Shown piece by piece: positions 32,861 to 41,746 of a stretch of 64,000 nt of DNA. Numbering within the stretch: position 1 is the first letter of the stretch; every line of letters starts with the position of its first letter. The notes beneath the pieces were generated by a model. It saw only the letters and a program-made list of their open reading frames with translations. It made no database searches and had not been told where the DNA came from. The translations under genes were made by a program, and so were the position numbers. Source of the stretch: VBDM01 sp035702665 (GTDB lineage Bacteria > Pseudomonadota > Gammaproteobacteria > Burkholderiales > SG8-39); NCBI GenBank assembly GCA_035702665.1, contig DASSQD010000018.1, positions 8,072 through 72,071 of the forward strand, written 5' to 3'.

Positions 32861-35434
32861 CTAGGCGGCTTTTTTGGCTCGGGGCTTCGCGCGGCCCGCG
32901 GTGCGCTTCGCCCCGGGCTTGGTTTGTGAAGGCTTCTTTCTGTCCGGTTCGCCCGCCGTTTCCTTCTTTGGGCCTGGCGTCGCCGCCTTGCCCGCACGCG
33001 GAGCGAACTCGAATCCGACCCTACCGTCGGCGCCACGCACCAGGAACGCGGAGAACGGCCGGCCCTTGCGCGAAATGAAGCGGTGGAGAAGATCGGTCCG
33101 GCCGGTCGCGAGGAGCTTCTGGATCTCTTCGCGCTCGATCGGTCTCTGCAGGATGACGCGGCCTGAGCGGAAGTCGCAGGTGCGCCCCGCGTTGACGCTG
33201 TTCTCGCAGACGTAGGCCATGGGTTGTTCGAACACCCTGCCCCTGCACTTCGGGCAGGGACCGAGGGGCGTCAGGCCGGTGAAATCCACTTTTTCGGCGC
33301 CCTCGCCTTCGGCGGGCCTGCCGAAGTCGAACTCCGCGCGAAACTCCGGGGTGAGCCGCACGACCGCGGCGAAGGGTTTGCCCATGCGGCTCCGGAACCC
33401 CGTGAGTGGCCCCACCGAGCCTTTCGCGATCAGCGTCTCGATCTCCTCGGGAGCGAACTCGCGGCTCGAAACGACTTTCCAGATCGAGAAGTCGCACTTG
33501 GTGCATTTGAACTTTCGGTAAGTCTCGTTGACGGTGCCCCCGCACTTCGGGCAGGGTGTCTTCAGGGTGAGAAACGCCGTGTCGGGGATGTCGCCGCGCT
33601 TGATGCGCGCGACCATCTCGCTCGTGAGCTCGACGATGTGGTCCATGAAGGAGCTGCGCGGCAGCGCGCCGTGTTCCATGCGCTTGAGCTGGAATTCCCA
33701 GTTGCCGGTGAGCTCCGGCGAGCACAGCTCGGTCACGCCGAAGTGGCGCAGCGCGAACAGGAGCGAGAACGCTTTGGGCGTTGGGTGCAGGTCGCGGCCG
33801 ACCCGGTGCAGGTAGTCCTCGAAGATCAGTCCCTCGATGATCTGGGCGCGCGTGGCCGGCGTTCCAAGCCCCTTCTCGCTCATCGCCTCGCGCAGCTCCT
33901 CGTCCTCGACCAGCTTTCCCGCCCCTTCCATCGCCGAAAGGAGGGTCGCCTCGGTGAAGCGCGCGGGAGGCTTGGTCTGGTTGGCGCGGACCTCGACGTC
34001 GCGAGTCTGGACCTTCTCGCCGTTCTTGATCGCGACCAGGTTGGCCGACTCCGGGGTCTCGGCGTCCTTGCCGTAAACCTGCAGCCAGCCGGGCTCGGTC
34101 ATGACGCGGCCCTCGGTCTTGAACGCTTCGCTTTCGACGCGCGTGATCCGCGTGGTAACGAGGTACTCGGCCGCCGGGAAGAAGACCGCGAGGAAGCGCT
34201 TGACGACCATGTCGTAGAGCTTGCTTTCCGCCTCCGACAGGTGGCGCGGCGGCTGCAGGGTGGGGATGATCGCGAAGTGGTCCGAGATCTTCTGGTTGTC
34301 GAAGATGCGCTTGTTCGCCTTGACCCAGCCCTGCTTGAGTATGCGCGCCGCGTGCGGCGCGTAGCCCAGGGCCTTCTGCCCCGCGAACACGTCGAGCGTC
34401 TTCTTCACGGTCCCGATGTAATCCTCGGGGAGCGCGCGGGAGTCGGTACGGGGGTAGGTCAGCGCCTTGTGCTTCTCGTACAGGGCCTGCGCGAGCGAGA
34501 GCGTGGTCCTCGCAGAGAATCCGAAGCGGCCGTTGGCCTCGCGCTGCAGGCTCGTGAGGTCGTAGAGCATCGGCGAGAGCTGCGACGCGGGCTTCGATTC
34601 CTCGGTTGCGACGCCGGGTTTGCCGGCGCACTTCTCGCGGATCGTTTCGGCCCGCTTACTGTCCCAAAGGCGCTCGGGGCGGGCTTCTGCGTCCTCCTTG
34701 GGTTTCTGAAAGCTCTCGTCGAACCACCGGCCGGCGTACTCCCCTGCGGCGGCCGCGAAGGTCGCGTGGATCTCCCAGTAGTCGCGCGGCCTGAACGCGC
34801 GTATGCGCTCCTCGCGCTCGACCAGGATGGCGAGCGTGGGCGTCTGCACCCGGCCCACCGTCGTCTTGTAAAAGCCGCCTTCCTTCGAATTGAACGCGGT
34901 CATCGCGCGCGTCCCGTTGATGCCCACGAGCCAATCCGACTCGGAGCGGCACAGGGCCGCGTCGGCGAGGGGGAGCAGCTCGCGATCCTTGCGAAGCTGC
35001 TCGAAGCCTTCCCTGATCGAAGTCTGCGTCATGGACTGCAGCCACAGCCGCTCGACGGGCTTCTTGCTCTCGGCGTGGCGCACGATGTAGCGGAAGATCA
35101 ACTCTCCTTCGCGGCCGGCGTCGCAAGCGTTGATGACGCCCGAGACGTCTTTGCGCTTGAGCAGCTTCACAAGGAGCTTGAGTCGGTCCTCGGTCCGCTC
35201 GATCGGCTTGAGATCAAAGTGCGGAGGAATTACCGGCAGGTGCGCAAAGGACCACTTTCCACGCTTGACCTCGACGCCTTCGGGCGGAACGAGCTCGAGC
35301 AGGTGGCCGATCGCGGACGACAGTACGTAGTCCCGGCTCTCGTAGTAGTCGCCGTGGCGCGTGAAGCCTCCGAGCGTGCGGGCGATGTCGTTCGCCACGG
35401 AGGGCTTTTCGGCGATGATGAGCTTCTTGGTCAC
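32861..35434 (-). CDS. topB: DNA topoisomerase III with C-terminal zinc ribbons and basic tail
   Basis: The 857-residue type IA topoisomerase has a TOPRIM domain (ACDAGREGELIFRYI), the active-site tyrosine Tyr327 in LTYPRTDSRALP, and at least two zinc-ribbon-like cysteine clusters (CPKCGG...CTKC and CPKCRG). It ends in a Lys/Pro/Ala-rich tail of about 40 residues, resembling a histone H1-type tail. It relaxes or decatenates single-strand-containing DNA. Longer than E. coli TopB, its extra length lies in the C-terminal ribbons and tail. It converges on gyrB with one base between stops and follows smg. Confidence 0.93.
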   Translation of the reverse strand: MTKKLIIAEKPSVANDIARTLGGFTRHGDYYESRDYVLSSAIGHLLELVPPEGVEVKRGKWSFAHLPVIPPHFDLKPIERTEDRLKLLVKLLKRKDVSGVINACDAGREGELIFRYIVRHAESKKPVERLWLQSMTQTSIREGFEQLRKDRELLPLADAALCRSESDWLVGINGTRAMTAFNSKEGGFYKTTVGRVQTPTLAILVEREERIRAFRPRDYWEIHATFAAAAGEYAGRWFDESFQKPKEDAEARPERLWDSKRAETIREKCAGKPGVATEESKPASQLSPMLYDLTSLQREANGRFGFSARTTLSLAQALYEKHKALTYPRTDSRALPEDYIGTVKKTLDVFAGQKALGYAPHAARILKQGWVKANKRIFDNQKISDHFAIIPTLQPPRHLSEAESKLYDMVVKRFLAVFFPAAEYLVTTRITRVESEAFKTEGRVMTEPGWLQVYGKDAETPESANLVAIKNGEKVQTRDVEVRANQTKPPARFTEATLLSAMEGAGKLVEDEELREAMSEKGLGTPATRAQIIEGLIFEDYLHRVGRDLHPTPKAFSLLFALRHFGVTELCSPELTGNWEFQLKRMEHGALPRSSFMDHIVELTSEMVARIKRGDIPDTAFLTLKTPCPKCGGTVNETYRKFKCTKCDFSIWKVVSSREFAPEEIETLIAKGSVGPLTGFRSRMGKPFAAVVRLTPEFRAEFDFGRPAEGEGAEKVDFTGLTPLGPCPKCRGRVFEQPMAYVCENSVNAGRTCDFRSGRVILQRPIEREEIQKLLATGRTDLLHRFISRKGRPFSAFLVRGADGRVGFEFAPRAGKAATPGPKKETAGEPDRKKPSQTKPGAKRTAGRAKPRAKKAA

Positions 35435-35445
35435 GGGGAAGCAAA

Positions 35446-35473
35446 GACCGCGGCAGACCGGACGACCGCGGTC
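35446..35473. repeat. GC-rich inverted/direct repeat upstream of topB
   Basis: GACCGCGG occurs at 35446-35453 and again at 35464-35471, where it forms the 10-base palindrome GACCGCGGTC (35464-35473). The first copy pairs with CCGCGGTC to make an 8-bp stem. It lies 12-39 bases before the topB start and may be an operator or a leader hairpin. The function is not known. Confidence 0.4.
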
Positions 35474-35516
35474 CGGCCCGCTACGCGAAGCGCAGGATGA
35501 TAAGAGGAATCGGAAA

Positions 35517-35536
35517 GCGGCGCAAGGAAGCGCCGC
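35517..35536 (-). terminator. Putative terminator after smg
   Basis: On the minus strand GCGGCGC-TTCCTT-GCGCCGC gives a perfect 7-bp stem with a 6-base loop, followed by TTTCC. It lies 20 bases past the smg stop and before topB. The T-tract is short, so partial termination or read-through into topB is likely. Confidence 0.5.
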
Positions 35537-35556
35537 CGCTCAGACCGCGCGCGGGA

Positions 35557-36015
35557 TCAGTGCACTTGCCGCGTATCGCCGTCGGGAATCAACTCGTCGA
35601 GAACCAGCGCGTCGACATTGCCGCGACGCGTCCACAGCACCATCAGCACGATCACCTTCAGCTTGTCGAGCCCGACGATCTCGCTTGGCAGGCCCATGGC
35701 CCGCTCGATTATGAGTTCACGCAGCAGCGGCGTGAGAATCTTGGCGCTCTCGAGAAACGCGATGAAGCCGCGACATTCCAGAGGCAGCTTGGCCGATTCG
35801 TCCTTGGAATAGCCGCGGAAGGACGAGCGCGTGTCCAGCGATTCCGGAATTCCCTCGCCGGGTCGACGCGTGAGGCTGTTCAACCAGTCGAGGGCGTCGT
35901 GAATGTCGTCGTTTTCGAAGCCCGCCGCGTGGAGCTTGCGCTCGAGCGTGTCGTAGTCCGGATAAGCCTGCGCCTGGTAGTAGTTCTCGAAAAGGTAGAC
36001 GAGTATGTCGAACAT
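35557..36015 (-). CDS. smg: Smg family protein (DUF494)
   Basis: The 152-residue acidic protein matches the Smg/DUF494 family in MFDILVYLFENYYQAQAYPD at its N-terminus and in the central GFIAFLESAKILT block. Its C-terminus includes LDKLKVIVLMVLW. The biochemical role is unknown. The gene commonly lies beside dprA and topoisomerase genes in proteobacteria, as here. It starts 6 bases after the dprA stop. Confidence 0.88.
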   Translation of the reverse strand: MFDILVYLFENYYQAQAYPDYDTLERKLHAAGFENDDIHDALDWLNSLTRRPGEGIPESLDTRSSFRGYSKDESAKLPLECRGFIAFLESAKILTPLLRELIIERAMGLPSEIVGLDKLKVIVLMVLWTRRGNVDALVLDELIPDGDTRQVH

Positions 36016-36021
36016 GTTCCC

Positions 36022-37095
36022 TCAACGCAGGCGTTGGTACAGACCTCCTGGGAGGCCGGCTATCTTTCCGTCGAGCTCCAGCTCGAGCAATACGGCGGAT
36101 ATCGTTTCCACGGGCAGCCCGCTGCGGGCGACCAGCTCGTCGATGTCGCAGGGGTCGAAGCCCATTTTCTCGAGCAGCTCGTGGCCCGCACCGGATTCCG
36201 CCGCCCTTTCCGGAGCACGAGCAGCGACGCCGAGCTCCTCGAGAACGTCCTCCGCGCTTTCGACGAGCTTGGCTCCCTGCTTGATCAGGGCATGACAGCC
36301 CTTGGAGAGAGGCGAATGGATCGACCCAGGGATCGCGAAAACCTCGCGGCCCTGGTCGGCCGCCAGGCGCGCGGTGATCAGCGATCCGGAGTCCACCGCG
36401 GCCTCGACGACGAGGCAGCCCCTGGCGAGGCCCGAGATGAGCCGGTTGCGTCGGGGGAAATTCCCCGCATGGGGCTCGGTTCCGAGGGGAAACTCGGATA
36501 CCAGGAGGCCTCGCGCCAGAATCTCCTCCGCAAGCGGCGCATTGCGCCGCGGATACGTGACGTCGATGCCCGTGCCGAGCACGGCAAGCGTCGACCCGCC
36601 CCCGGCGAGGCCGCCGCGATGCGCCTCGCTATCCACGCCGAGGGCGAGCCCGCTCACGATCGCGAGGCCTGCGTCGCTGAGCGCGCGCGAGAAGGCGTGC
36701 GCGTTCTTCAGCCCTTGGGGCGTGGCGTTTCGACTTCCGACGACAGCGAGCGCGGCCGAAGACAGCAGCCGTGCGACGCCCGCGACATAGAGCAAAGCGG
36801 GCGGGTCGGGAATCTCGAGGAGCTGCCTGGGATACGCGTTGTCGGCGAGCGTCAGGACCGCATGGCCGGGCTCGGCGGCCCAGCGAACCGCTTTCTCGAT
36901 TTCGGCGCCGCGTTTGCGCTCGAGGATGCTCACGGCCAGCGATTCGGGAACGACGCGGGACAATTGCGACCGCGTCGCCTTCAGCACATGCACTGGGAGG
37001 CCGAAAGCCGAAAGCAGGGAGCGGAAGCGGTTGCTGCCGAGCCCCGGCACAAGACTGAGCTCGATCCAGGCGGCCAGATCGCCCGAATCGTTCAT
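36022..37095 (-). CDS. dprA: DNA processing protein DprA
   Basis: The 357-residue protein has an N-terminal SAM-like domain (IELSLVPGLGSNRFRSLL), the Rossmann-like core with VVGSRNATPQG, VSGLALGVDSEAHRGGL, and FPRRNRLISGL, and a C-terminal winged-helix region. It loads RecA onto incoming single-stranded DNA during natural transformation. ATG 37095 is preferred over longer frames because it restores the standard N-terminus. Its presence with comM and a pilin-like gene in this window is compatible with competence, but the full uptake machinery is not visible here. Confidence 0.94.
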   Translation of the reverse strand: MNDSGDLAAWIELSLVPGLGSNRFRSLLSAFGLPVHVLKATRSQLSRVVPESLAVSILERKRGAEIEKAVRWAAEPGHAVLTLADNAYPRQLLEIPDPPALLYVAGVARLLSSAALAVVGSRNATPQGLKNAHAFSRALSDAGLAIVSGLALGVDSEAHRGGLAGGGSTLAVLGTGIDVTYPRRNAPLAEEILARGLLVSEFPLGTEPHAGNFPRRNRLISGLARGCLVVEAAVDSGSLITARLAADQGREVFAIPGSIHSPLSKGCHALIKQGAKLVESAEDVLEELGVAARAPERAAESGAGHELLEKMGFDPCDIDELVARSGLPVETISAVLLELELDGKIAGLPGGLYQRLR

Positions 37096-37127
37096 GATGG
37101 AAAGTCCCCGGAAGATTCCGCCCCGTA

Positions 37128-38216
37128 TCAGGGATTCTGAACGATGTCGCCGCCTTGAATCGGCCTCGAGCTCTCCATGACGAGCGCATAGGAGACCGAA
37201 TTGAAAGTGCGGAAGATGTACGCCAGGCCATAGCGCTCGGGCGGCAACTGGATCGCCGGGGAACGGTCGCGCGACTTGAGGTAGTCCGCCTGGTCGTAGA
37301 TCACGACGTTGCGGTAGATGGCGAGAACGTTTCCGGCCTCCAGCCCGTGCCGCCGTCCGCGGTTTATCGAAATGATCGAATCGCGCCCGCCGCTGGCCGA
37401 GTAGGTAGCGTCGTACAGGGCAATGATGCGGCCGCTGACTTGGGACGCGGGCGCGTGGGGGACGTATTGCGGCATCGCCGGAGGCGGGGCCGGAACGAGT
37501 CTGTCGCCCGCGGAAATTTCCTTCTTGGAATTCACGATCTGGACGGTGGCGGGCTCGCCCGCTCGCGTCACTCGCGCGGTTCCGAGGAAGACCGCTTCGT
37601 AGCCCAGAGTCAGATTGGTCTCGGGGTCGACCAAGGGCTGCCCGGTGCGAAAGACCTGCCACATCGGGTCCGTGGCCCTGCCGAACCCGCTCACGTAGGC
37701 TACGTTGCCCGCTCCGAGATTCACGCGGTTTTCTTCGGTGGCAATGATCCTCGGCGCGCGATCGAGCCCGCCTTCCTCAATCAGCAGCGGCTGCGTGAGG
37801 AACGGCTCTATGGAGCGAGGCGGAATCGCGGGAATGGCTCCGGCGGCCAGCGGACTCGTGTAGACGCGGGGCAGCAGCTTGACGGACTCGGTGTCCTCGG
37901 CGACGGAGGCTTTCGGCGCTCCGCCCGCTTCTCCCAGGCGAAGCTGCGGCGGCGACACGCTGCGGTCGAGCACGAGTACGTCGCCCGGAGAGATCTGGTG
38001 CGGATTGCGGATCTGCTCCTGGTTCATGCGCCAAATTTCGGGCCAGCGCCACTGATCCTTCAGGAACTTGGTCGCGATGCTCCAGAGCGTGTCCCCCTTC
38101 TGGACGACGTAACGGTCGGGAGCGGTGTCTTTTACCTGCAGATCGCCCTGCGCGATTGCGAACCACGCCGTGCCCGCGAGGCTGAGCGCGAGGAGAGCTG
38201 TGATAGACTTTTGCAT
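37128..38216 (-). CDS. Secreted LysM peptidoglycan-binding domain protein
   Basis: The 362-residue protein has a signal peptide (MQKSITALLALSLAGTAWFA then IAQ) and a single LysM domain, YVVQKGDTLWSIATKFLKDQ, at about residues 35-85. A long region of unknown fold follows, ending with several beta-strand-like repeats. LysM binds peptidoglycan, so it is a periplasmic or envelope protein. In many betaproteobacteria such a gene precedes dprA and is divergent from def. The role of the C-terminal part is unknown. Confidence 0.88.
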   Translation of the reverse strand: MQKSITALLALSLAGTAWFAIAQGDLQVKDTAPDRYVVQKGDTLWSIATKFLKDQWRWPEIWRMNQEQIRNPHQISPGDVLVLDRSVSPPQLRLGEAGGAPKASVAEDTESVKLLPRVYTSPLAAGAIPAIPPRSIEPFLTQPLLIEEGGLDRAPRIIATEENRVNLGAGNVAYVSGFGRATDPMWQVFRTGQPLVDPETNLTLGYEAVFLGTARVTRAGEPATVQIVNSKKEISAGDRLVPAPPPAMPQYVPHAPASQVSGRIIALYDATYSASGGRDSIISINRGRRHGLEAGNVLAIYRNVVIYDQADYLKSRDRSPAIQLPPERYGLAYIFRTFNSVSYALVMESSRPIQGGDIVQNP

Positions 38217-38326
38217 GACCGCCTCGTTTGGATTTGCGCGCCGCAATCCCCATATTAGCCGCTGCAGAGCGCTTTTTACAGTCTGCGTTAAATTCTGCAT
38301 CTAATACATTCAATTTGCAAGTATTT

Positions 38327-38830
38327 ATGGCGGTTCTGAGCATTCTCCGTTACCCGGATCCGAGGCTTTACAAGAAGGCGGAGCCGGTGGTCGAAGTCGA
38401 CGAATCGATACGCGCGCTGGTGCGAGACATGGCCCAGACCATGTACGCGGCCCCCGGTATGGGGCTCGCCGCCACTCAGGTCGACGTGCACAAGCGCGTG
38501 GTGGTGATCGACGTCTCGGACACCCGCGATCAGTTGCTCGTGTTGATCAATCCGGCGATCGTTTCGCGCGAAGGCGCTCAATATTGCGAGGAAGGCTGCC
38601 TGTCCGTGCCGGGCATTTACGAGGCGGTCGAGCGCGCCGAGCAGGTGACCGTGCGCGCGCTCGGCGTAGACGGAAAACCCTTCACGCTCACGGCGGAGAA
38701 ACTCCTCGCGGTGTGCATCCAGCACGAGATGGACCATCTGGACGGCAAGGTTTTCGTCGATTACTTGTCGCGCCTGAAGCAGCAGCGCATCAGGGCGAAA
38801 CTTCAAAAGCACCTTCGTCAGACGGCTTGA
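38327..38830 (+). CDS. def: Peptide deformylase
   Basis: The 167-residue enzyme has the three deformylase motifs: GMGLAATQ (residues 44-51), EGCLSVP with metal ligand Cys91, and HEMDH with His133, Glu134 and His137. It removes the formyl group from nascent proteins using Fe2+ or a similar metal. ATG 38327 gives the standard N-terminus MAVLSILRYPDPRL. The gene begins the + strand def-fmt-rsmB cluster, divergent from the LysM gene over 110 AT-rich bases. Confidence 0.97.
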   Translation: MAVLSILRYPDPRLYKKAEPVVEVDESIRALVRDMAQTMYAAPGMGLAATQVDVHKRVVVIDVSDTRDQLLVLINPAIVSREGAQYCEEGCLSVPGIYEAVERAEQVTVRALGVDGKPFTLTAEKLLAVCIQHEMDHLDGKVFVDYLSRLKQQRIRAKLQKHLRQTA

Positions 38831-38866
38831 GGTTTCATTTCGCGGCTCCGCGAGCGCGTTGGATTC

Positions 38867-39793
38867 GTGAAAATCCTCTTTGCCGGGACCCCGGAATTCG
38901 CGGTGCGCAGCCTGGTGGCGCTCTTCGAGTCGCGCCACGCGGTGTGCGCCGTGATGACTCGACCGGATCGACCCGCGGGCCGTGGTCTTGCGCCCGCCGC
39001 TTCTCCGGTCAAGCGCCTTGCGCTCGATCGTGGAGTCCGCGTGCTGCAACCGGTAACGCTCAGAGACGCGCGCGTCCAGGCGGAGCTCAGGCTCCTCGGA
39101 GCGGATGCGATGGTCACCGCGGCGTTCGGCCTCATCTTTCCCGAGGACGTGCTCGCTATGGCGCCGCGGGGCGCGCTCAACGTGCACGCGTCGCTGTTGC
39201 CGCGCTGGCGCGGCGCGGCGCCGATACAGCGGGCGCTGCTCGCAGGTGACGAAGTCACGGGCGTATCGATCATGCAGATGGACGCCGGGCTTGACACGGG
39301 CCCGGTGCTTCTACGGGAGACGGTCACGATCTCGCAGGCGGATACCGCCGGCACGCTCGGCGAGCGCCTCGCGGGGCTCGGCGGCCAGCTCCTCGTTCGC
39401 GCCCTGGACGCGCTCGAGGCGGGTGGGCTCGAGGCGGTGCCGCAGGCGGGTGGAGACGCGACCTACGCGCCGAAGCCGGACAAACGCGAGTACCGTGTGG
39501 ACTGGAGCGAAGACGCGGCGCGGGTGAATCGCCGTGTGCGCGCATTCAATCCGGCGCCCGGTGCCGGGGCGCGTATTCGAGGCGTGGATCTCAAGATCTG
39601 GAGCTGTGTCGTCGCGGAGGGCGAAGGAGCGCCCGGTCAGGTGTTGAGCGCGGACAAGAGCGGCTTGCGCATCGCCTGCGGCAACGGCGCCGTGCTGGTT
39701 TCCGAACTGCAGCGCTCCGGAGGAAAGCGCCTGCGGGCGGCCGATTTTCTCCGCGGATTCGCGTTCTCGCGCGGCGAGCGCTTCGAATCCTAG
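38867..39793 (+). CDS. fmt: Methionyl-tRNA formyltransferase
   Basis: The 308-residue protein begins VKILFAGTPEFAVRSL at a GTG start and has the formyl-transfer motif NVHASLLPRWRGAAPIQ, then TGVSIMQMDAGLDTGPVL. A C-terminal OB-fold domain binds tRNA. It formylates initiator Met-tRNA with 10-formyl-tetrahydrofolate. It lies 36 bases after def, its functional counterpart. Confidence 0.97.
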   Translation: MKILFAGTPEFAVRSLVALFESRHAVCAVMTRPDRPAGRGLAPAASPVKRLALDRGVRVLQPVTLRDARVQAELRLLGADAMVTAAFGLIFPEDVLAMAPRGALNVHASLLPRWRGAAPIQRALLAGDEVTGVSIMQMDAGLDTGPVLLRETVTISQADTAGTLGERLAGLGGQLLVRALDALEAGGLEAVPQAGGDATYAPKPDKREYRVDWSEDAARVNRRVRAFNPAPGAGARIRGVDLKIWSCVVAEGEGAPGQVLSADKSGLRIACGNGAVLVSELQRSGGKRLRAADFLRGFAFSRGERFES

Positions 39794-39802
39794 GGGCGGG
39801 GC

Positions 39803-41164
39803 GTGAGCCCAGCGCCTATAATTGCGGCAACGCCCGTCACCTTCGGCAACACGTCCTTGTCCACGGTCGCCGCCCACTCCCTCGCTGAGGCGTTTGCCGC
39901 CGCAGCCCGCGCTCTCGCTCGTGTTCTCCGTGGGGAGAGCCTGAACGACGCGCTGGCCGAGCTCAAGACGCGCGTTCGGGAGCCGACGCTGTCGGCCGCG
40001 GCCCAGGATCTCTGCTACAACGCACTGCGCGGCTACGGTCTCATCGATGCCGCTCTGGACAGATTGCTTCAGAAGCCGCTCGCCGACGTTGCGCTGCGCG
40101 GGCTGCTGCTCGCTGCACTGGCCGAGCTCGCCTCGCGGCCGCTGTCGGCGCACGCCGTGGTCCACCAAGCCGTGGAAGGCGCGGTCATTCTCGGGCAGGC
40201 ACGCGCGAAAGGCCTCGTCAACGCGGTGATGCGCAGTTTTCAGCGCCGCGCGCCCGCGCTGATTCCGGAAATCGAAGCGACCGAGCCCGGCCGCTACCGC
40301 CACCCGCAATGGTGGATCGACGCACTGCGCACGGCCTACCCGGACCGGTGGGAGTCGATTCTCCTCGAGTCGAACCGGCACCCGCCGATGATCCTGAGAG
40401 TCAATCGGCGCCGGCTCTCGGCGCCGGCCTATTTGGAGAAGCTCGAGCGGGCAGGCTTGGCCGGGAGTGTCGTGGGTCAGCAGGCAGTGCGCCTCGAAAA
40501 GCCCTGTCGCGTGGAGCGACTGCCCGGCTTCGCGGCCGGCGAGGTCTCGGTGCAGGATTTGGGCGCTCAGCGTGCGGCGTTTCTCCTCGATGCGCGCGAC
40601 GGCATGCGAATACTGGATGCCTGCGCCGCTCCGGGAGGGAAGACCGGCCACTTGCTGGAGCTCGCGCGCGCCGAGCTCGTCGCGGTTGACGCGAGCGCAG
40701 CGCGGGCGAAGCGCATCTCCGAGAATCTCTCCCGGCTGCAGCTCGAAGCGAGAGTCGTGGTCGCCGATTGCCGCAGCCCGGATGCGTTCGTGGAAGGCAA
40801 GCTCTTCGACCGCATATTGCTGGATGCACCCTGCTCGGCTTCGGGCGTGGTGAGGCGTCACCCGGACATCAAGTGGCTGCGGCGCAGAACGGATGCGGCG
40901 GAGTTCGGCCGTGTGCAGGCGGAGTTGCTCGACGCCTTGTGGCGGGTACTGGCACCCGGTGGTAAATTGCTGTACGCAACCTGCTCGGTCTTTCCGGAGG
41001 AGAACGGCGGTCAGGTGCGGGAATTCCTTCTGCGCCGAACGGACGCCGAGTCGCTGCCGCTTCCGAGATTCCCGGAATGGGATGACGACATCCGGGGCCA
41101 GACACTGCCGAGTGCGGTCAGCGACGGTTTCTACTATGCCTTGCTGAAGAAGGCTGGCCCCTGA
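39803..41164 (+). CDS. rsmB: 16S rRNA (cytosine967-C5)-methyltransferase RsmB
   Basis: The 453-residue protein has an N-terminal NusB-like domain (about residues 25-160) and a C-terminal methyltransferase domain. The latter contains the SAM motif DACAAPGGKTGHLLEL and the catalytic cysteines in LDAPCSASGVVRRHPDIKW and YATCSVFPEENG. It methylates C967 of 16S rRNA. The start is GTG 39803, 9 bases after fmt, in the conserved def-fmt-rsmB order. Confidence 0.96.
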   Translation: MSPAPIIAATPVTFGNTSLSTVAAHSLAEAFAAAARALARVLRGESLNDALAELKTRVREPTLSAAAQDLCYNALRGYGLIDAALDRLLQKPLADVALRGLLLAALAELASRPLSAHAVVHQAVEGAVILGQARAKGLVNAVMRSFQRRAPALIPEIEATEPGRYRHPQWWIDALRTAYPDRWESILLESNRHPPMILRVNRRRLSAPAYLEKLERAGLAGSVVGQQAVRLEKPCRVERLPGFAAGEVSVQDLGAQRAAFLLDARDGMRILDACAAPGGKTGHLLELARAELVAVDASAARAKRISENLSRLQLEARVVVADCRSPDAFVEGKLFDRILLDAPCSASGVVRRHPDIKWLRRRTDAAEFGRVQAELLDALWRVLAPGGKLLYATCSVFPEENGGQVREFLLRRTDAESLPLPRFPEWDDDIRGQTLPSAVSDGFYYALLKKAGP

Positions 41165-41176
41165 AGCGAACGAGAG

Positions 41177-41746
41177 ATGAACGCCCGTTCCTCCCTATTC
41201 GGACCCGTCCTTGCCCTCTGCCTCGGCGCGGCGCAGGCGCAGCCCATCCAGGTGAACGATGCGGACATGGAGATCTCCGAGACCCGCTATGTCCTCAATG
41301 CCGATTTCCATCTCGACCTGAACGGGCCGTTGCTCGAAGCGCTCAACAACGGCGTATCGCTCGGCTTCCTGGTCGAGTTCGAGCTGACGCGGCCGCGCTG
41401 GTACTGGTTCGACGAGAAGACCGCTTCCGAAAAGCTGGAGCTGCGCCTTTCGTATCTCCCTCTCGCGCAGCAGTATCGGCTCTCCAGCGGCACGCTGTAC
41501 CAGAATTTTCCGACGCTGGCCGAGGCGCTGCAGGCGCTCGGCCGCGTTCACGGTTGGCCGGTGCTGGGGCAGGACCAGGTGGACAACGGGCGAAAGTACG
41601 TGGCCTCGGTGCGCCTGCGGCTCGATCCCGCGCAGCTTCCCACGCCGTTCAGGGTAAGCAGCGTCACCAATCGCGAATGGACTCTCTCGTCGGGGTGGAG
41701 GCGCTTTTCCTTCACACCCCTCGCGCCGGTGCGGGAGGCCCGATGA
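41177..41746 (+). CDS. DUF4390 family exported protein
   Basis: The 189-residue protein has an N-terminal signal peptide (LFGPVLALCLGAAQAQ). Blocks typical of DUF4390 proteins follow: VLNADFHLDLNGPLLEALNN, GVSLGFLVEFELTRPRWYW and SLSSGWRRF-like SSGWRRFSFTPL. The family is unassigned but is repeatedly found between rsmB and ntrY in betaproteobacteria. It probably sits in the periplasm and may modulate the NtrY sensor, which is an inference from position only. Its stop overlaps the ntrY start by 4 bases. Confidence 0.82.
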   Translation: MNARSSLFGPVLALCLGAAQAQPIQVNDADMEISETRYVLNADFHLDLNGPLLEALNNGVSLGFLVEFELTRPRWYWFDEKTASEKLELRLSYLPLAQQYRLSSGTLYQNFPTLAEALQALGRVHGWPVLGQDQVDNGRKYVASVRLRLDPAQLPTPFRVSSVTNREWTLSSGWRRFSFTPLAPVREAR

